Assembly: GCA_025353585.1 (NCBI GenBank)
Contig: JANXOM010000326.1
Span: 1 to 52,695, forward strand
Direction: 5' to 3'
Length of the DNA stretch: 52,695 nt
Origin: Deltaproteobacteria bacterium
GTDB taxonomy: Bacteria > Myxococcota_A > Polyangia > Haliangiales > Haliangiaceae
Made by a program: the position numbers and the translations under genes. Positions 26,335-36,589 of this stretch are shown in pieces; position 1 is the stretch's first letter, and each line of letters starts with the position of its first letter. Under the pieces are notes generated by a model, which was not told where the DNA came from, made no database searches, and was given only the letters and a program-made list of their open reading frames with translations.

Positions 26335-27729
26335 ATGGCTCCGTCCCGCCGCTCCGCGTCTGCGCCCGCGCCGGTCTCGCGCGGCGGCGCGCTCGAACTG
26401 ATCGGCAACACGCCGCTGGTGCGGGTCGGCTGCTTCGACACCGGCGGCAGCGAGCTATGGCTCAAGCTCGAGAGCGCGAACCCCGGCGGTTCCATCAAAG
26501 ATCGCATCGGCCGCTCGATGATCGCGGCCGCCGAGGCCGAGGGACGCATCGCGCCCGGTGGCCACCTGATCGAAGCGACCGCGGGCAACACCGGCCTTGG
26601 CCTCGCGCTCGTCGCGGCCTTGCGCGGCTACCGGCTGACGCTCGTCATTCCCGACAAGATGTCCCAGGAGAAGGTCACCCACCTCAAGGCGCTAGGCGCC
26701 GAGGTCGTGTGGACGCGCTCGGACGTTGGCAAGGGCCACCCCGCCTACTACCAGGACATGGCCCAGCGGCTCGCGGGCGAGCTCGGCGCGTTCTATGTCA
26801 ACCAGTTCGAGAACGCGGCCAACCCGCGCGCGCACCTCGAGACCACCGGACCCGAGATCTGGGCGCAGACCGGCAACGCCCTCGACGCGATCGTCTGCGG
26901 TGTCGGGTCGGGCGGCACGATCACCGGCCTCTCGCAGTACTTCGCGGTGACCGCGCCCGGCGTCGAGATGGTGCTCGCAGACCCGGCGGGCTCCGTGCTC
27001 GCGGGTTACGTGGCGACGGGCACCGTGGGCGAGGCCGGGTCGTGGCTCGTCGAGGGCATCGGCGAGGACTTCGTGCCGCCGATCTGCGATCTGTCGCGCG
27101 TGCGCCGCGCGTACACGATCGACGACGCCGAGGCCTTCGCGACGGTGCGGACGCTGCTCGCGAGCGAGGGCATCCTCGCCGGCACCTCGAGCGGTGTCCT
27201 GATCGCGGCCGCCGCGCGCTATGGCCGGGAGCGCGAGACGCCCGGCAAGATCATCACGTTCGTCTGCGACAGCGGCGCGAAGTATCTCTCCAAGGCGTTC
27301 CGCGACGAGTGGCTCGCCGACCAGGGCCTCCTCGAGCGCCCGACCTACGGCGACCTGCGCGACGTGGTCTCGCGGCGCGCCCGCGACCTCGTGGCTGTCA
27401 CGCCCGACGACGCGCTGCGTTCGGCGTACGCGCGCATGCGCATGTACGACGTCTCGCAGTTGCCGGTGCTCGAGGGCGAGCGCCTCGTCGGCATCATCGA
27501 CGAGTCCGATCTCCTGGTCGCGGCCCTCGCCGGAGACCGCGCCTTCGCGCGGCCGGTGCGCGAGGTGATGTCGGCGCGCATCGAGTCGCTCGCGCCCGGG
27601 GCGTCGATCAGCGAGCTGGCCGGCGTGCTCGACCGCGGGCTGGTCGGCGTGGTCGTCGACGGCGGCGCGTTCGTGGGGCTCATCACGCGGATCGATCTCG
27701 TGAACTACCTGCGCCGCCGCGTCGCTTGA
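26335..27729 (+). CDS. cbs: Cystathionine beta-synthase with C-terminal CBS pair
   Basis: A 464-residue PLP enzyme joining serine (or O-acetylserine) and homocysteine to make cystathionine in reverse transsulfuration. The catalytic domain shows ELIGNTPLVRV, NPGGSIKDRIG with the PLP Lys, EATAGNTGLGLA, GSGGTITGLS and EGIGEDFVPP. The last ~130 residues form two CBS motifs (DVVSRRARDLVAVTPDDALR; VREVMSARIESLAPGASISE), which in eukaryotic enzymes bind S-adenosylmethionine. ATG at 26335 is chosen over an upstream TTG that lies in the dyad. No other transsulfuration gene is adjacent. Confidence 0.9.
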   Translation: MAPSRRSASAPAPVSRGGALELIGNTPLVRVGCFDTGGSELWLKLESANPGGSIKDRIGRSMIAAAEAEGRIAPGGHLIEATAGNTGLGLALVAALRGYRLTLVIPDKMSQEKVTHLKALGAEVVWTRSDVGKGHPAYYQDMAQRLAGELGAFYVNQFENAANPRAHLETTGPEIWAQTGNALDAIVCGVGSGGTITGLSQYFAVTAPGVEMVLADPAGSVLAGYVATGTVGEAGSWLVEGIGEDFVPPICDLSRVRRAYTIDDAEAFATVRTLLASEGILAGTSSGVLIAAAARYGRERETPGKIITFVCDSGAKYLSKAFRDEWLADQGLLERPTYGDLRDVVSRRARDLVAVTPDDALRSAYARMRMYDVSQLPVLEGERLVGIIDESDLLVAALAGDRAFARPVREVMSARIESLAPGASISELAGVLDRGLVGVVVDGGAFVGLITRIDLVNYLRRRVA

Positions 27730-27743
27730 AGTAGCCTCGGCGG

Positions 27744-29378
27744 ATGACCGCTTCGACGATGATGGATGTCCCGCTGACGCTCGACGCGCTGGCGGACCGC
27801 GCGGAGCGCTGGATGGGCGAGGTGGAGGTCGTCTGGCGCAAGCCGGACCGGGCGGTCGCGCGCACGACGTATGCGCACGTCATCGGTCGGGCGCGCCGGC
27901 TCGCGCGCGCGCTCGTGAGCTCGGGGATCCGGCGCGGCGACCGCGTCGCGACGCTCATGTGGAACCACGCCGCGCACCTGGAGGCGTATTTCGGCATCCC
28001 GCTCGCGGGCGCCGTCCTCCACACGCTCAACCTGCGCCTGCACCCGGACGAGATCGCGTACATCGCGAACGACGCGCACGATCGCGTGGTCATCGTCGAC
28101 GACGTGCTGCTGCCGCTGCTGGCCAAGGTCATCGCGGCGGGCGCGAAGTTCGAGCGCGTGATCGTGGTCGGCGATGGCGCAGCCACGGTGCGCGGCGGCA
28201 GCGAGATCGGCGCGACGGAGGCGTACGAGGCCGTGCTCGCGGCCGCGCCGGAAGACGCCGTGCTCCCGGTCCTCGCGGAGACCGACGCGCTCGGCACCTG
28301 CTACACGAGCGGCACGACAGGCAAGCCGAAAGGCGTCGTCTACACGCATCGGTCGACGCTCCTGCACACGCTGGTGATCGCCCTGCCCGACGCGCTCGGC
28401 CTCGCCCGGAAGGACACGCTGCTTCCGGTGGTGCCGATGTTCCACGTCAACGCGTGGGGCCTGCCGTACAGCGCGGCGATGACGGGCGCGAAGCTCGTGA
28501 TGCCGGGCCCGTACCTCGACGCGCCGAGCCTCCTCGAGCTGATGACGACGGAGCGCGTGACGATCGCGGCCGGCGTGCCGACGATCTGGATCGGCATCCG
28601 CGACGCGCTCGACGCACCGGGCGCGCGCGAGAAGTTTCCGTTGCAGGCGGGGCTGCGCATGGTGGTGGGCGGCGCGGCGGCGCCAGAGCAACTGATCCGC
28701 GACTTCGACCGGCTGGGCATGCACCTCATCCACGCGTGGGGCATGACCGAGACATCGCCCGTCGGGCTGGTCTCCCACGTGCCGCCGGACGTGGCGGTCG
28801 ACGACGATGCGCAGCGCTACTTCATCCGCGCGAAGCAGGGGCTCCCGACGCCGTTCGTGGAGGTGCGCGTCCGCACCGAGCACGGCGACGTGCCGCGCGA
28901 CGACAAGACGACGGGCGAGGTGCTGATCCGCGGGCCGTGGATCGCGGCGAGCTATGTCGGCGGCCACACGCCGGAGCGCTGGACCGACGACGGCTACTTC
29001 CGCACCGGCGACGTCGGGCGCATGTGCCCGCGCGGGTACGTCCAGCTGGTCGATCGCATCGCGGACATGATCAAGAGTGGCGGCGAGTGGATCGCCTCGG
29101 CCGAGCTCGAGACCTATCTGATGGGGCACCCGGCCGTGAAGGAGGCGGCGGTCATCGGCGTGGCGCACCCGAAGTGGGGCGAGCGACCACTGGCGGCGGT
29201 GGTCCTGCGCGACGGCCAGACCGCCACCCAGGACGAGCTCCGCGCGTTCCTCGGTGCCAAGTTCGCGAAGTTCTGGGTCCCCGACGCCGTCGTGTTCGTC
29301 GACGCGATCCCCCGGACGTCGGCCGGCAAGTTCTTGAAGACGGCGCTGCGGGACCAGTTCCGCGACCGCGCGTGGTAG
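27744..29378 (+). CDS. Fatty-acyl-CoA synthetase (AMP-forming, AlkK/FadD-like)
   Basis: A 544-residue AMP-binding enzyme that activates a carboxylic acid to its CoA thioester via an acyl-adenylate. The P-loop motif YTSGTTGKPKGVVYTHRS, VPMFHVNAWGLPY, the A5 motif WGMTETSP, YFRTGDVG, and the C-terminal Lys in PRTSAGKFLKTALR are intact. The wording is close to medium/long-chain enzymes of the AlkK type. ATG follows TAGCCT by six bases. With the phasin, PhaC and second synthetase nearby it may feed PHA synthesis or beta-oxidation. Confidence 0.92.
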   Translation: MTASTMMDVPLTLDALADRAERWMGEVEVVWRKPDRAVARTTYAHVIGRARRLARALVSSGIRRGDRVATLMWNHAAHLEAYFGIPLAGAVLHTLNLRLHPDEIAYIANDAHDRVVIVDDVLLPLLAKVIAAGAKFERVIVVGDGAATVRGGSEIGATEAYEAVLAAAPEDAVLPVLAETDALGTCYTSGTTGKPKGVVYTHRSTLLHTLVIALPDALGLARKDTLLPVVPMFHVNAWGLPYSAAMTGAKLVMPGPYLDAPSLLELMTTERVTIAAGVPTIWIGIRDALDAPGAREKFPLQAGLRMVVGGAAAPEQLIRDFDRLGMHLIHAWGMTETSPVGLVSHVPPDVAVDDDAQRYFIRAKQGLPTPFVEVRVRTEHGDVPRDDKTTGEVLIRGPWIAASYVGGHTPERWTDDGYFRTGDVGRMCPRGYVQLVDRIADMIKSGGEWIASAELETYLMGHPAVKEAAVIGVAHPKWGERPLAAVVLRDGQTATQDELRAFLGAKFAKFWVPDAVVFVDAIPRTSAGKFLKTALRDQFRDRAW

Positions 29379-29454
29379 TCGCGCTGCCGCGCCGCGCGAT
29401 GCGAGACCGACGTGAGGAAGCACTCTCGACTCGAGGTTTGTTGCTAAGGTTCGC

Positions 29455-30108
29455 GTGCGACCCATGACGGTGACCCATGCAGTACGGACCCTCGTCAAGA
29501 CGACGCTCTTCGACTGCGTTCCGGGACTCCTGCGCCGCGGTGCGCGTGCCTCGAAGCGAGTCGCGCTGACGTTCGACGATGGGCCGGACGACTACACCCT
29601 GCGGTACCTCGACAAGCTCGACGAGCTCGCGGTGCCGGCAACGTTCTTCCTGATCGGCAAGAGCGCGGCGACCCGGCCAGCGCTCGTACGCGAGTACTTG
29701 CGTCGGGGGCACCAGATCGGCGGTCACGGCTACGACCACACGCGTTTCACGAAGCTCGATCGGCGCGCGCTGCTCGATCAGTGCGCGCGAACCGACGAGG
29801 CGCTCGGCGGCGTTACCACCGGACGCTCGTGGGTTCGCCCTCCGCACGGAACGGTCAACACGCCGTCCCTCGTCACGTTGCGGCTCGCCGGTTACAAGGT
29901 CGCCCTCTGGTCGCTCGACTCGTGCGACTACGGGGACCACGATCCGGCGGTGGTCGCAGAGCGGTGCAGCCCCCCGCACGTGACGTCCGGTGAGGTCCTG
30001 CTGTTCCACGAGGGCCAGCAGTGGACGTTAGACGCGCTCCCCGCCATCGTGGGTAACCTGCGCAATGCCGGTTACGAGTGCGTCACGATGTTCGACCTGA
30101 TGTCGTAG
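29455..30108 (+). CDS. NodB-type polysaccharide deacetylase
   Basis: A 217-residue carbohydrate esterase family 4 protein. All five NodB motifs are present: TFDDGPDD, GGHGYDHTRF (metal-binding His pair), RPPHG, the WSLDSCDYGDHD region, and GEVLLFHEG with the late His. No signal peptide or membrane segment is seen, so it may be cytoplasmic or exported by another route. GTG at 29455 (four bases after TAAGGT) or ATG at 29464 can start it. It lies 3 kb from the polysaccharide synthase locus and could act on that product. Confidence 0.88.
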   Translation: MRPMTVTHAVRTLVKTTLFDCVPGLLRRGARASKRVALTFDDGPDDYTLRYLDKLDELAVPATFFLIGKSAATRPALVREYLRRGHQIGGHGYDHTRFTKLDRRALLDQCARTDEALGGVTTGRSWVRPPHGTVNTPSLVTLRLAGYKVALWSLDSCDYGDHDPAVVAERCSPPHVTSGEVLLFHEGQQWTLDALPAIVGNLRNAGYECVTMFDLMS

Positions 30109-30247
30109 CGGGCGCCGCGCGGGCGCCGCGCGGGCGCCGACGAAGACGCGGGCTCAGGGACCGCGATAAATCGCGGTCTCTGTCGATCGGCTTGTCGGCT
30201 CCGCCGCCGGAGCCTGTACGGAGCAGATCGCCCGACGAAGACGCGTC
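30109..30247. repeat. Short repeats and a hairpin between convergent genes
   Basis: The gap has three copies of a GGGCGCCGCGC-like unit (30112-30140). A perfect 9-base hairpin GACCGCGAT-AA-ATCGCGGTC sits at 30159-30178, and a direct repeat CGACGAAGACGCG lies on either side (30138-30150 and 30233-30245). The hairpin lies between the stops of the deacetylase (plus) and phasin (minus) genes and may terminate both, although it has no T-run. The flanking direct repeats could also be the footprint of a small inserted element. Confidence 0.5.
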
Positions 30248-30610
30248 TCAGGCCTGGACGCCCATCTTGCGGGCGGCGTCGACGCCGACCTTGCGGGCCT
30301 CGCTCGAGAGCTGGACGCTATACGAGAGCGCGTCCTGCGAGAGCTGCGCCCAGGTGCTGATGGCGTCCTGCGCGCGCGTGATCATCTGACCCTCGAGCGC
30401 GACGTACTGATCGGCGAACGATTGCGCGCGGCCAGCCGCGTCCGTCATCAGCTTGGTCCACGTCTGCTGCGTGGTTGCCCACATCGCCATCGGGTCGAAG
30501 GCGGCGCCGAACTGCGCGAACGACGGCACGGTGGGGGCGGCAGCGGCCGACTCGGACTTCGGGGCGGACGTGGTCGTGGAGGTCGGGTTGGTCGGGTTCG
30601 TGTTGGCCAT
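30248..30610 (-). CDS. phaP: Phasin family protein (PHA granule-associated)
   Basis: A 120-residue phasin, an amphipathic helical protein coating polyhydroxyalkanoate granules. After a Thr/Ser/Pro-rich N-terminus it shows FDPMAMWATTQQTWTKLMTD and long amphipathic helices ending in ARKVGVDAARKMGVQ. ATG at 30610 is chosen because AGGAG (30623-30619) is eight bases upstream; an ATG six bases earlier would be too close to it. It has one of the few classical ribosome sites here, which fits an abundant protein. Its promoter has TTGACA and TAGGTT with a PHA-region dyad just upstream. Confidence 0.88.
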   Translation of the reverse strand: MANTNPTNPTSTTTSAPKSESAAAAPTVPSFAQFGAAFDPMAMWATTQQTWTKLMTDAAGRAQSFADQYVALEGQMITRAQDAISTWAQLSQDALSYSVQLSSEARKVGVDAARKMGVQA

Positions 30611-30629
30611 GGTCATTTCTCCTGCGCAC

Positions 30630-30680
30630 AACCTAGGTTCCGGGCGGGCTGCCTGTCAACCCAGAAATGTTGCGTTGCAC
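30630..30680 (-). promoter_or_regulatory. Phasin promoter with upstream dyad
   Basis: Read on the minus strand: GTGCAACGCAA (30680-30670), a 10-base gap, -35 TTGACA (30659-30654), 18 bases, -10 TAGGTT (30635-30630), then the ribosome site and ATG at 30610. A further TTGCACTGCAGCAT lies at 30714-30727. The dyad-before-TTGACA layout repeats that of the PHA operon at 32826-32850, in the same orientation. Confidence 0.72.
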
Positions 30681-30730
30681 AATATTGCCTCTCTTCACGT
30701 CGATGACTCGTTGTTGCACTGCAGCATATT

Positions 30731-32005
30731 TTACTCGACCCAGTGCTTCTTGATCGTGCGCGACGCGAGCAGGAACAGCCCCGACGACACGACGTAGAAC
30801 CCGAGCCCCGTGTAGATCGCGTAGCGCAGCGACTCGTCGCCGTAGTACGGCTTGAGCGCGTCGGAGACGGCGCCGAAGTAGTAGTAGCCGACCGCGATCC
30901 CCAGGAGATTGTTGATCATCAGGAAGCTCGCCGATGCCGTCGTGCGCATGTGCGCGGGAACCAGGTGCTGCACGGCCGTCAGGATCGGGCCGAGCCACGC
31001 GAGGTTGAGGCCGGTCGCGACGAGATAGAGCGGGAACGCGAACGCGAGGCTCGACATGTTGACCGCAAAGGAGAAGCACGGCAGGGCGATGAGGAACGCA
31101 ACCGCGGGGATCTTCGGATACACCGAGCGGCTCTTGGCGCCGGCGCGGTCGGCGATCCAGCCACCCCCCACGATGCCGAGGCAGCCGCCGAACAGCGTGA
31201 TCGCGCTGTAGAACCACGAGCGTTCCACGAGCGAGAGGTGGTAGCTGCGCTGCAGGAACGACGGCAACCAGAACGCGATGCCGTAGCCGCACACGGACGA
31301 CGCCGCGGCCCCGAACGCGAGGAGCCAGAACGTCGACTTCTTCGCGAGGATCGCGAACACCTCCAGGAAGCGCGGAGGCGACGCCACAGCGACGGGCGTG
31401 CCGGCGCTATCGTACCCACCGCGGTGCGGATCGCGCACGGTGCGAAGCAGGATGGGCGCGACGAGCACGCCGGCGGCGCCGACGATGGCGAACGCGGCGC
31501 GCCAGTTGATGGCCTCGGCAATGAGCCCGCCGAACAGGATGCCGCACGCACCGCCGACAGGGATGCCGAGCGAATAGAGGCCGAGCGCGCGCGCCCGCTG
31601 CTCCTTCGGGAAGTAATCGGAGATGAGCGAGTACGCCGGGGCCACGCCGCCCGCCTCACCGATACCGACGCCGACGCGCGCGCCGAACAGCGACCAGAAG
31701 CCCGTCGTCATTCCGCACAGCGCGGTGAAGCCGCTCCAGACGGCGAGCGCGCCCGCCATGATACGGCGGCGGCTGGAGCGGTCCGCGAGCCACGCGATCG
31801 GGATCCCGAGCGTCGAGTACAGGAGCGCGAAGGCCAGCCCGCCCATCAAGCCGACCTGCGCGTCGGAGAGGTCGAGCTCCTTCTTGATCGGGGCGGCGAG
31901 GATCCCGAGGATCTGCCGGTCGAGGAAGTTGAGCGTGTAGACGAGGACCAAGATCCCCAGCACGTAGTAGCGATACGCCGTGGTCGGTTTCGGCTCGATC
32001 ATCAC
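30731..32005 (-). CDS. MFS transporter (spinster-like)
   Basis: A 424-residue, 12-helix major facilitator. The signature LNFLDRQILGILAAPIKKEL in helix 1 and loop LADRSSRRRIMAG between helices 2 and 3 match the spinster-like branch, whose bacterial members move lipophilic or organic-acid substrates. VGIGEAGGVAPAYSLISDYF is the helix 4-5 motif. The start is GTG at 32005 or ATG at 32002. It lies between phaR and the phasin gene on the same strand, and a dyad of the PHA type overlaps its likely -35 region. A role in uptake of PHA precursors is possible but unproven. Confidence 0.88.
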   Translation of the reverse strand: MMIEPKPTTAYRYYVLGILVLVYTLNFLDRQILGILAAPIKKELDLSDAQVGLMGGLAFALLYSTLGIPIAWLADRSSRRRIMAGALAVWSGFTALCGMTTGFWSLFGARVGVGIGEAGGVAPAYSLISDYFPKEQRARALGLYSLGIPVGGACGILFGGLIAEAINWRAAFAIVGAAGVLVAPILLRTVRDPHRGGYDSAGTPVAVASPPRFLEVFAILAKKSTFWLLAFGAAASSVCGYGIAFWLPSFLQRSYHLSLVERSWFYSAITLFGGCLGIVGGGWIADRAGAKSRSVYPKIPAVAFLIALPCFSFAVNMSSLAFAFPLYLVATGLNLAWLGPILTAVQHLVPAHMRTTASASFLMINNLLGIAVGYYYFGAVSDALKPYYGDESLRYAIYTGLGFYVVSSGLFLLASRTIKKHWVE

Positions 32006-32046
32006 GAGCGAAGCGATATCGCAAACTCGTGCTGCGTTGCAACACG
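32005..32046 (-). promoter_or_regulatory. Dyad and possible promoter of the MFS gene
   Basis: On the minus strand, TTGCAACGCAGCACG runs from 32042. Its TTGCAA could serve as a -35, with TATCGC 18 bases further on, seven bases before GTG at 32005. The centre GTTGCAAC (32036-32043) is a perfect 8-base palindrome. The promoter reading is weak, but the dyad match to the phasin and operon sites is good. Confidence 0.5.
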
Positions 32047-32098
32047 AAAGTCGGCCCCCGATCGTGAGCGCGGGCGGCGTCCGGTGGACCTGCCGCTT

Positions 32099-32725
32099 CT
32101 AGCCCTTCTTCTTCTTCGCCTTGCCGCTGCCGCCACGCGGCGCCAGGCCCGCGCGGATCGCCTGCTTCAACTCGTCCAGCTCGCGCCGCATCGAGGCGAC
32201 ATCCTCGCCGGACGCGGCGGGGATCGCCGACGCCGGCTCGGCTTCGCGCGGCTCGGGGCCCGGCGGCGGCGGCGGCGGCGGCGCCGACGAGTACGGGATT
32301 CCGCCGGGGCTCGCCGCGAAGCTCGGCTGCGCGAAGGGTTGCCCGAACGGGTTCATGCCGCCCATGTTCCCCATCCACATCAACGGGTTGTACTGCGACA
32401 GCGTCTGCGCGCCGCGCTTGGCTTGCAAGTAGATGTCGAGCGCCCCGGTGACGTAGCGGCTGAAGAACTCGGCGAGCGAGTCATCCGAGAGACGGATCAT
32501 CTGGTTCAGGAGCTGAACCGGCAGGAACTTCGCGGCGTTGCCCGTTTCGAGCACGATCTGCGTCAGCGTCGCCTGCGTCAGGTCCTCGCCGGTCTGCGCG
32601 TCCACGACGCGGGTGTCGATCCCGGAGCGCACCTTCGCGGCCAGATCGTCGAGCGTGACATAGCGGCTGTCGACAGTGTCGTACAGCCGCCGGTTGCCGT
32701 ACTTCTTGATCAGGGTTGCCGCCAC
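32099..32725 (-). CDS. phaR: Polyhydroxyalkanoate synthesis regulator PhaR
   Basis: A 208-residue DNA-binding repressor that senses PHA granules and controls phasin and PHA genes. The N-terminal DNA-binding domain is unmistakable (LIKKYGNRRLYDTVDSRYVT), followed by the PHB-accumulation domain (GEDLTQATLTQIVLETG; LLNQMIRLSDDSLAEFFSRY). A Pro-rich tail ends in a helix and KAKKKK. GTG at 32725 is preferred over ATG at 32800: the family begins just before KKYGNRRLYDT, and a TTGCGG-18-TATGGT promoter ends six bases before this GTG, giving a leaderless message. A PHA-type dyad overlaps that -35, so self-repression is likely. Confidence 0.92.
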   Translation of the reverse strand: MAATLIKKYGNRRLYDTVDSRYVTLDDLAAKVRSGIDTRVVDAQTGEDLTQATLTQIVLETGNAAKFLPVQLLNQMIRLSDDSLAEFFSRYVTGALDIYLQAKRGAQTLSQYNPLMWMGNMGGMNPFGQPFAQPSFAASPGGIPYSSAPPPPPPPGPEPREAEPASAIPAASGEDVASMRRELDELKQAIRAGLAPRGGSGKAKKKKG

Positions 32726-32731
32726 ACCCGG

Positions 32732-32761
32732 ACCATAGTCGTCCGGCGTGTTGCACCGCAA
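32732..32761 (-). promoter_or_regulatory. phaR promoter with overlapping operator
   Basis: On the minus strand, -35 TTGCGG (32761-32756), 18-base spacer, -10 TATGGT (32737-32732), then six bases to GTG 32725. The dyad TTGCACCGCAA (32751-32761, plus strand) covers the -35, the classic place for an autorepressor site. Confidence 0.65.
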
Positions 32762-32825
32762 GAACGAACGACTCAGCCCCGACGAGCGCGAACGGTTCAT
32801 GGCGGACGTCGGGGCTGATAAAATG

Positions 32826-32873
32826 TTGCAACGCAAAAACAGGATTGACACGCGTGAGGCTCGGTCGTAGCGT
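32826..32873 (+). promoter_or_regulatory. Promoter of the seven-gene PHA/envelope operon
   Basis: The dyad TTGCAACGCAA (32826-32836) is followed after eight bases by a consensus -35 TTGACA (32845-32850), an exact 17-base spacer and -10 TAGCGT (32868-32873). The ATG at 32881 lies seven bases further, so transcription should begin at or next to the start codon. This is the best sigma-70-type promoter in the window. Confidence 0.8.
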
Positions 32874-32880
32874 GCCATCG

Positions 32881-33798
32881 ATGTCCATCCCTCGCGCAGT
32901 GGTCTTCGCGTTGCACTGCAGCATCGCGGTCTCCTCGGCGGGGTGCGGCGGCGCGACCGAGCAGAGCTGCCAGCATGACAGCGACTGCCCGTCGAACTTC
33001 TGCAAGGCAGACGGCACGTGCGCGGCGGTGGAGACGGACGGCGGCACGCTCCCGCACGACGGCCCCGGCGGCAGCGTCACGGACGCGCCGAACGGCGCTT
33101 GCACGCCGAACCATGACGGCACGATCAGCGCGGACGAGGTGCCGCTGATGGCGGGGCGCATGGCGAACTTCCGCATCGCGACGGACGCGACGACCGAGAC
33201 CGCGGGCACGCCCGGCTCGGGCGGCACGCACACGTGGGATCTCTCGGCCCAGCTCTCCGGTGATGCGACCGTCGCCGTCACGCTGATCCCTCCCACCGGC
33301 GCCTACTGGGCGACCGCGTTCCCGACGGCGACGTACGCCACGCCGCTCTCCGCTGGCTCGGACGTGCTCGGCCTCTTCGACGTGACGGACACCGCCGTCA
33401 CGCTGGTCGGCGTGGTGTCCCCGACCAGCGGCGGCACGACGAACCTCAAATACACGCCGCCCGCGACGATCCTGAAGCTGCCATTCAAGGCCGGCGACAC
33501 CTGGACCTCGTCCTGCACGGTCACCGGGACGCTGAGCGGCATCACCTCCAACTACACCGAGAAGTACACCTCGCGCGTCGACGAGGTGGGCACGATGACG
33601 ACGCCGTACGGCGCGTTCCCCGTGCTGCGCGTCGCGACAGATCTGTCCGACCTGCAACTCACGGTGCCGTTCAACGCGAGCCGCACGTTCGCGTGGGTGG
33701 CCGAGTGCTTCGGCACGGTAGCGACCATCACGTCGCAGGCGAACGAGACCGGCTCCGAGTTCACGAACGCGGCTGAAGTGAAGAGGCTCGCCCCGTGA
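32881..33798 (+). CDS. Lipoprotein 1 of the PHA operon (CxPNxDG motif)
   Basis: A 305-residue predicted lipoprotein: leader with lipobox SSAGC, then a Cys-rich segment (SCQHDSDCPSNFCKADGTC) of the type common in myxobacterial surface proteins. A conserved beta-rich domain opens with CTPNHDGTISADEVP, which resembles an EF-hand loop lacking its first Asp. Shared with the paralogue at 36589: HTWDLSAQL, the AECFGTVATITSQANE region and the end FTNAAEVKRL. No known family was recognised. First gene of the operon. The message is probably leaderless. A TTGCACTGCAGCAT motif (32911-32924) lies inside its leader codons. Its stop overlaps the next start. Confidence 0.8.
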   Translation: MSIPRAVVFALHCSIAVSSAGCGGATEQSCQHDSDCPSNFCKADGTCAAVETDGGTLPHDGPGGSVTDAPNGACTPNHDGTISADEVPLMAGRMANFRIATDATTETAGTPGSGGTHTWDLSAQLSGDATVAVTLIPPTGAYWATAFPTATYATPLSAGSDVLGLFDVTDTAVTLVGVVSPTSGGTTNLKYTPPATILKLPFKAGDTWTSSCTVTGTLSGITSNYTEKYTSRVDEVGTMTTPYGAFPVLRVATDLSDLQLTVPFNASRTFAWVAECFGTVATITSQANETGSEFTNAAEVKRLAP

Positions 33799-34765
33799 CC
33801 GCGGCGCGGCTCCTGCTCGTGGGGCTCGCCAGCATCTGCTTCGGCGGGTGCCCGAGCTTCCACGGCGAGCCGCTCACCGGCGCGCCGCCAGACGCGACGT
33901 TCGTCGATGTGGACGGCGTCCATGTCCGCTACCGCGACACCGGCACCGGGCCGGCCGTCGTGATGATCCACGGCTACGGCGCGTCGCTCGAGAGCTGGGG
34001 TAACGTCGCGCCGGTCGTCGCGGCGCACCACCGCGTGATCGCGATCGACCTCAAAGGCTTTGGCTGGTCGAGCCGGCCCGACGGAGACTACAGCCCCGCC
34101 GCGGAGGCCGCGCTCGTGTGGCGCGTGCTCGACAAGCTGAAGGTCGTCGACGTCGCGATCGTGGCGCACTCGTGGGGCAGCTCCGTCGGACTCGCGATGG
34201 CCGTGGCGCAGCCGGCCCGGGTCCGGCGCGTGGCGCTGTATGACGCGTACGTCTACGATGACCAGGTGCCCGGCTTCTTCCGCTGGGCGCAGAAGGGCGT
34301 CATCGGCGAGGTGCTGTTCGCGCTCTACTACAAGGAGCGCATCGAGGACCGGGCGCCGCTCGCATATTTCGACGAGCGCTGGGTGACGCAGGCGCGCGTC
34401 GATCGCGTCGAGGACGATCTCGACAAGCCGGGCACGGTCGCGGCCGCGCTGGCCGCGGCACGCGGGCATCACTTCGGGCCGCTGCACGAGCAGCTGCGCG
34501 GCTTCACGCAGCCGGTGTTGCTGCTCTGGGGCGAGGAGGATCAGGTCACGCCGCTCCGCTTCGGCCAACGGCTGGCCGCCGAGCTCGCGGACGCGGAGCT
34601 GAAGGTGTACCCGCGGTGCGGCCACATCCCGATGGTCGAGGCGCACAACGCGTCGACGCGGGACCTGTCGCGGTTCCTCGATGGAGAAGTGGGGACCGAG
34701 GTGATCGAGCTCGATGATCCGGCCGCGACGGACAAGGCCGCATCCGCGACCTCGCAAGGGACGCC

Positions 34766-34769
<4 letters not shown>
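33795..34769 (+). CDS. Alpha/beta-hydrolase lipoprotein of the PHA operon
   Basis: A 324-residue exported hydrolase with lipobox FGGC. The fold is clear: VVMIHGYGASLESW (oxyanion loop), IDLKGFGWSSRP, nucleophile elbow VAHSWGSS, acid in GEEDQVTP, and the late His in RCGHIPMVE. The triad is complete. It belongs to the broad family of esterases, haloalkane dehalogenases and epoxide hydrolases. Because it is exported and encoded with an outer-membrane barrel and PhaC, it may release hydroxy- or fatty acids outside the cytoplasm; this is inference. GTG start overlaps the upstream stop. Confidence 0.85.

Positions 34770-36588
<1,819 letters not shown>

Positions 36589-36589
<1 letters not shown>

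Noticed and set aside
27744-29378. Adenylation domain of a nonribosomal peptide cluster
   Set aside because: No carrier, condensation or thioesterase domain is near; the motifs are those of fatty-acyl-CoA synthetases. The same applies to 37721-39373.
29455-30108. NodB as part of a nodulation gene set with the NodC-like GT2
   Set aside because: No nodA or nod-box was seen, the two genes are 8 kb apart, and the taxon signs are myxobacterial; the resemblance is at family level only.
32726-32878. Longer PhaR starting at ATG 32800 or at 32878
   Set aside because: The extra residues do not belong to the family, and the phaR promoter and operator (32732-32761) would lie inside the coding sequence.
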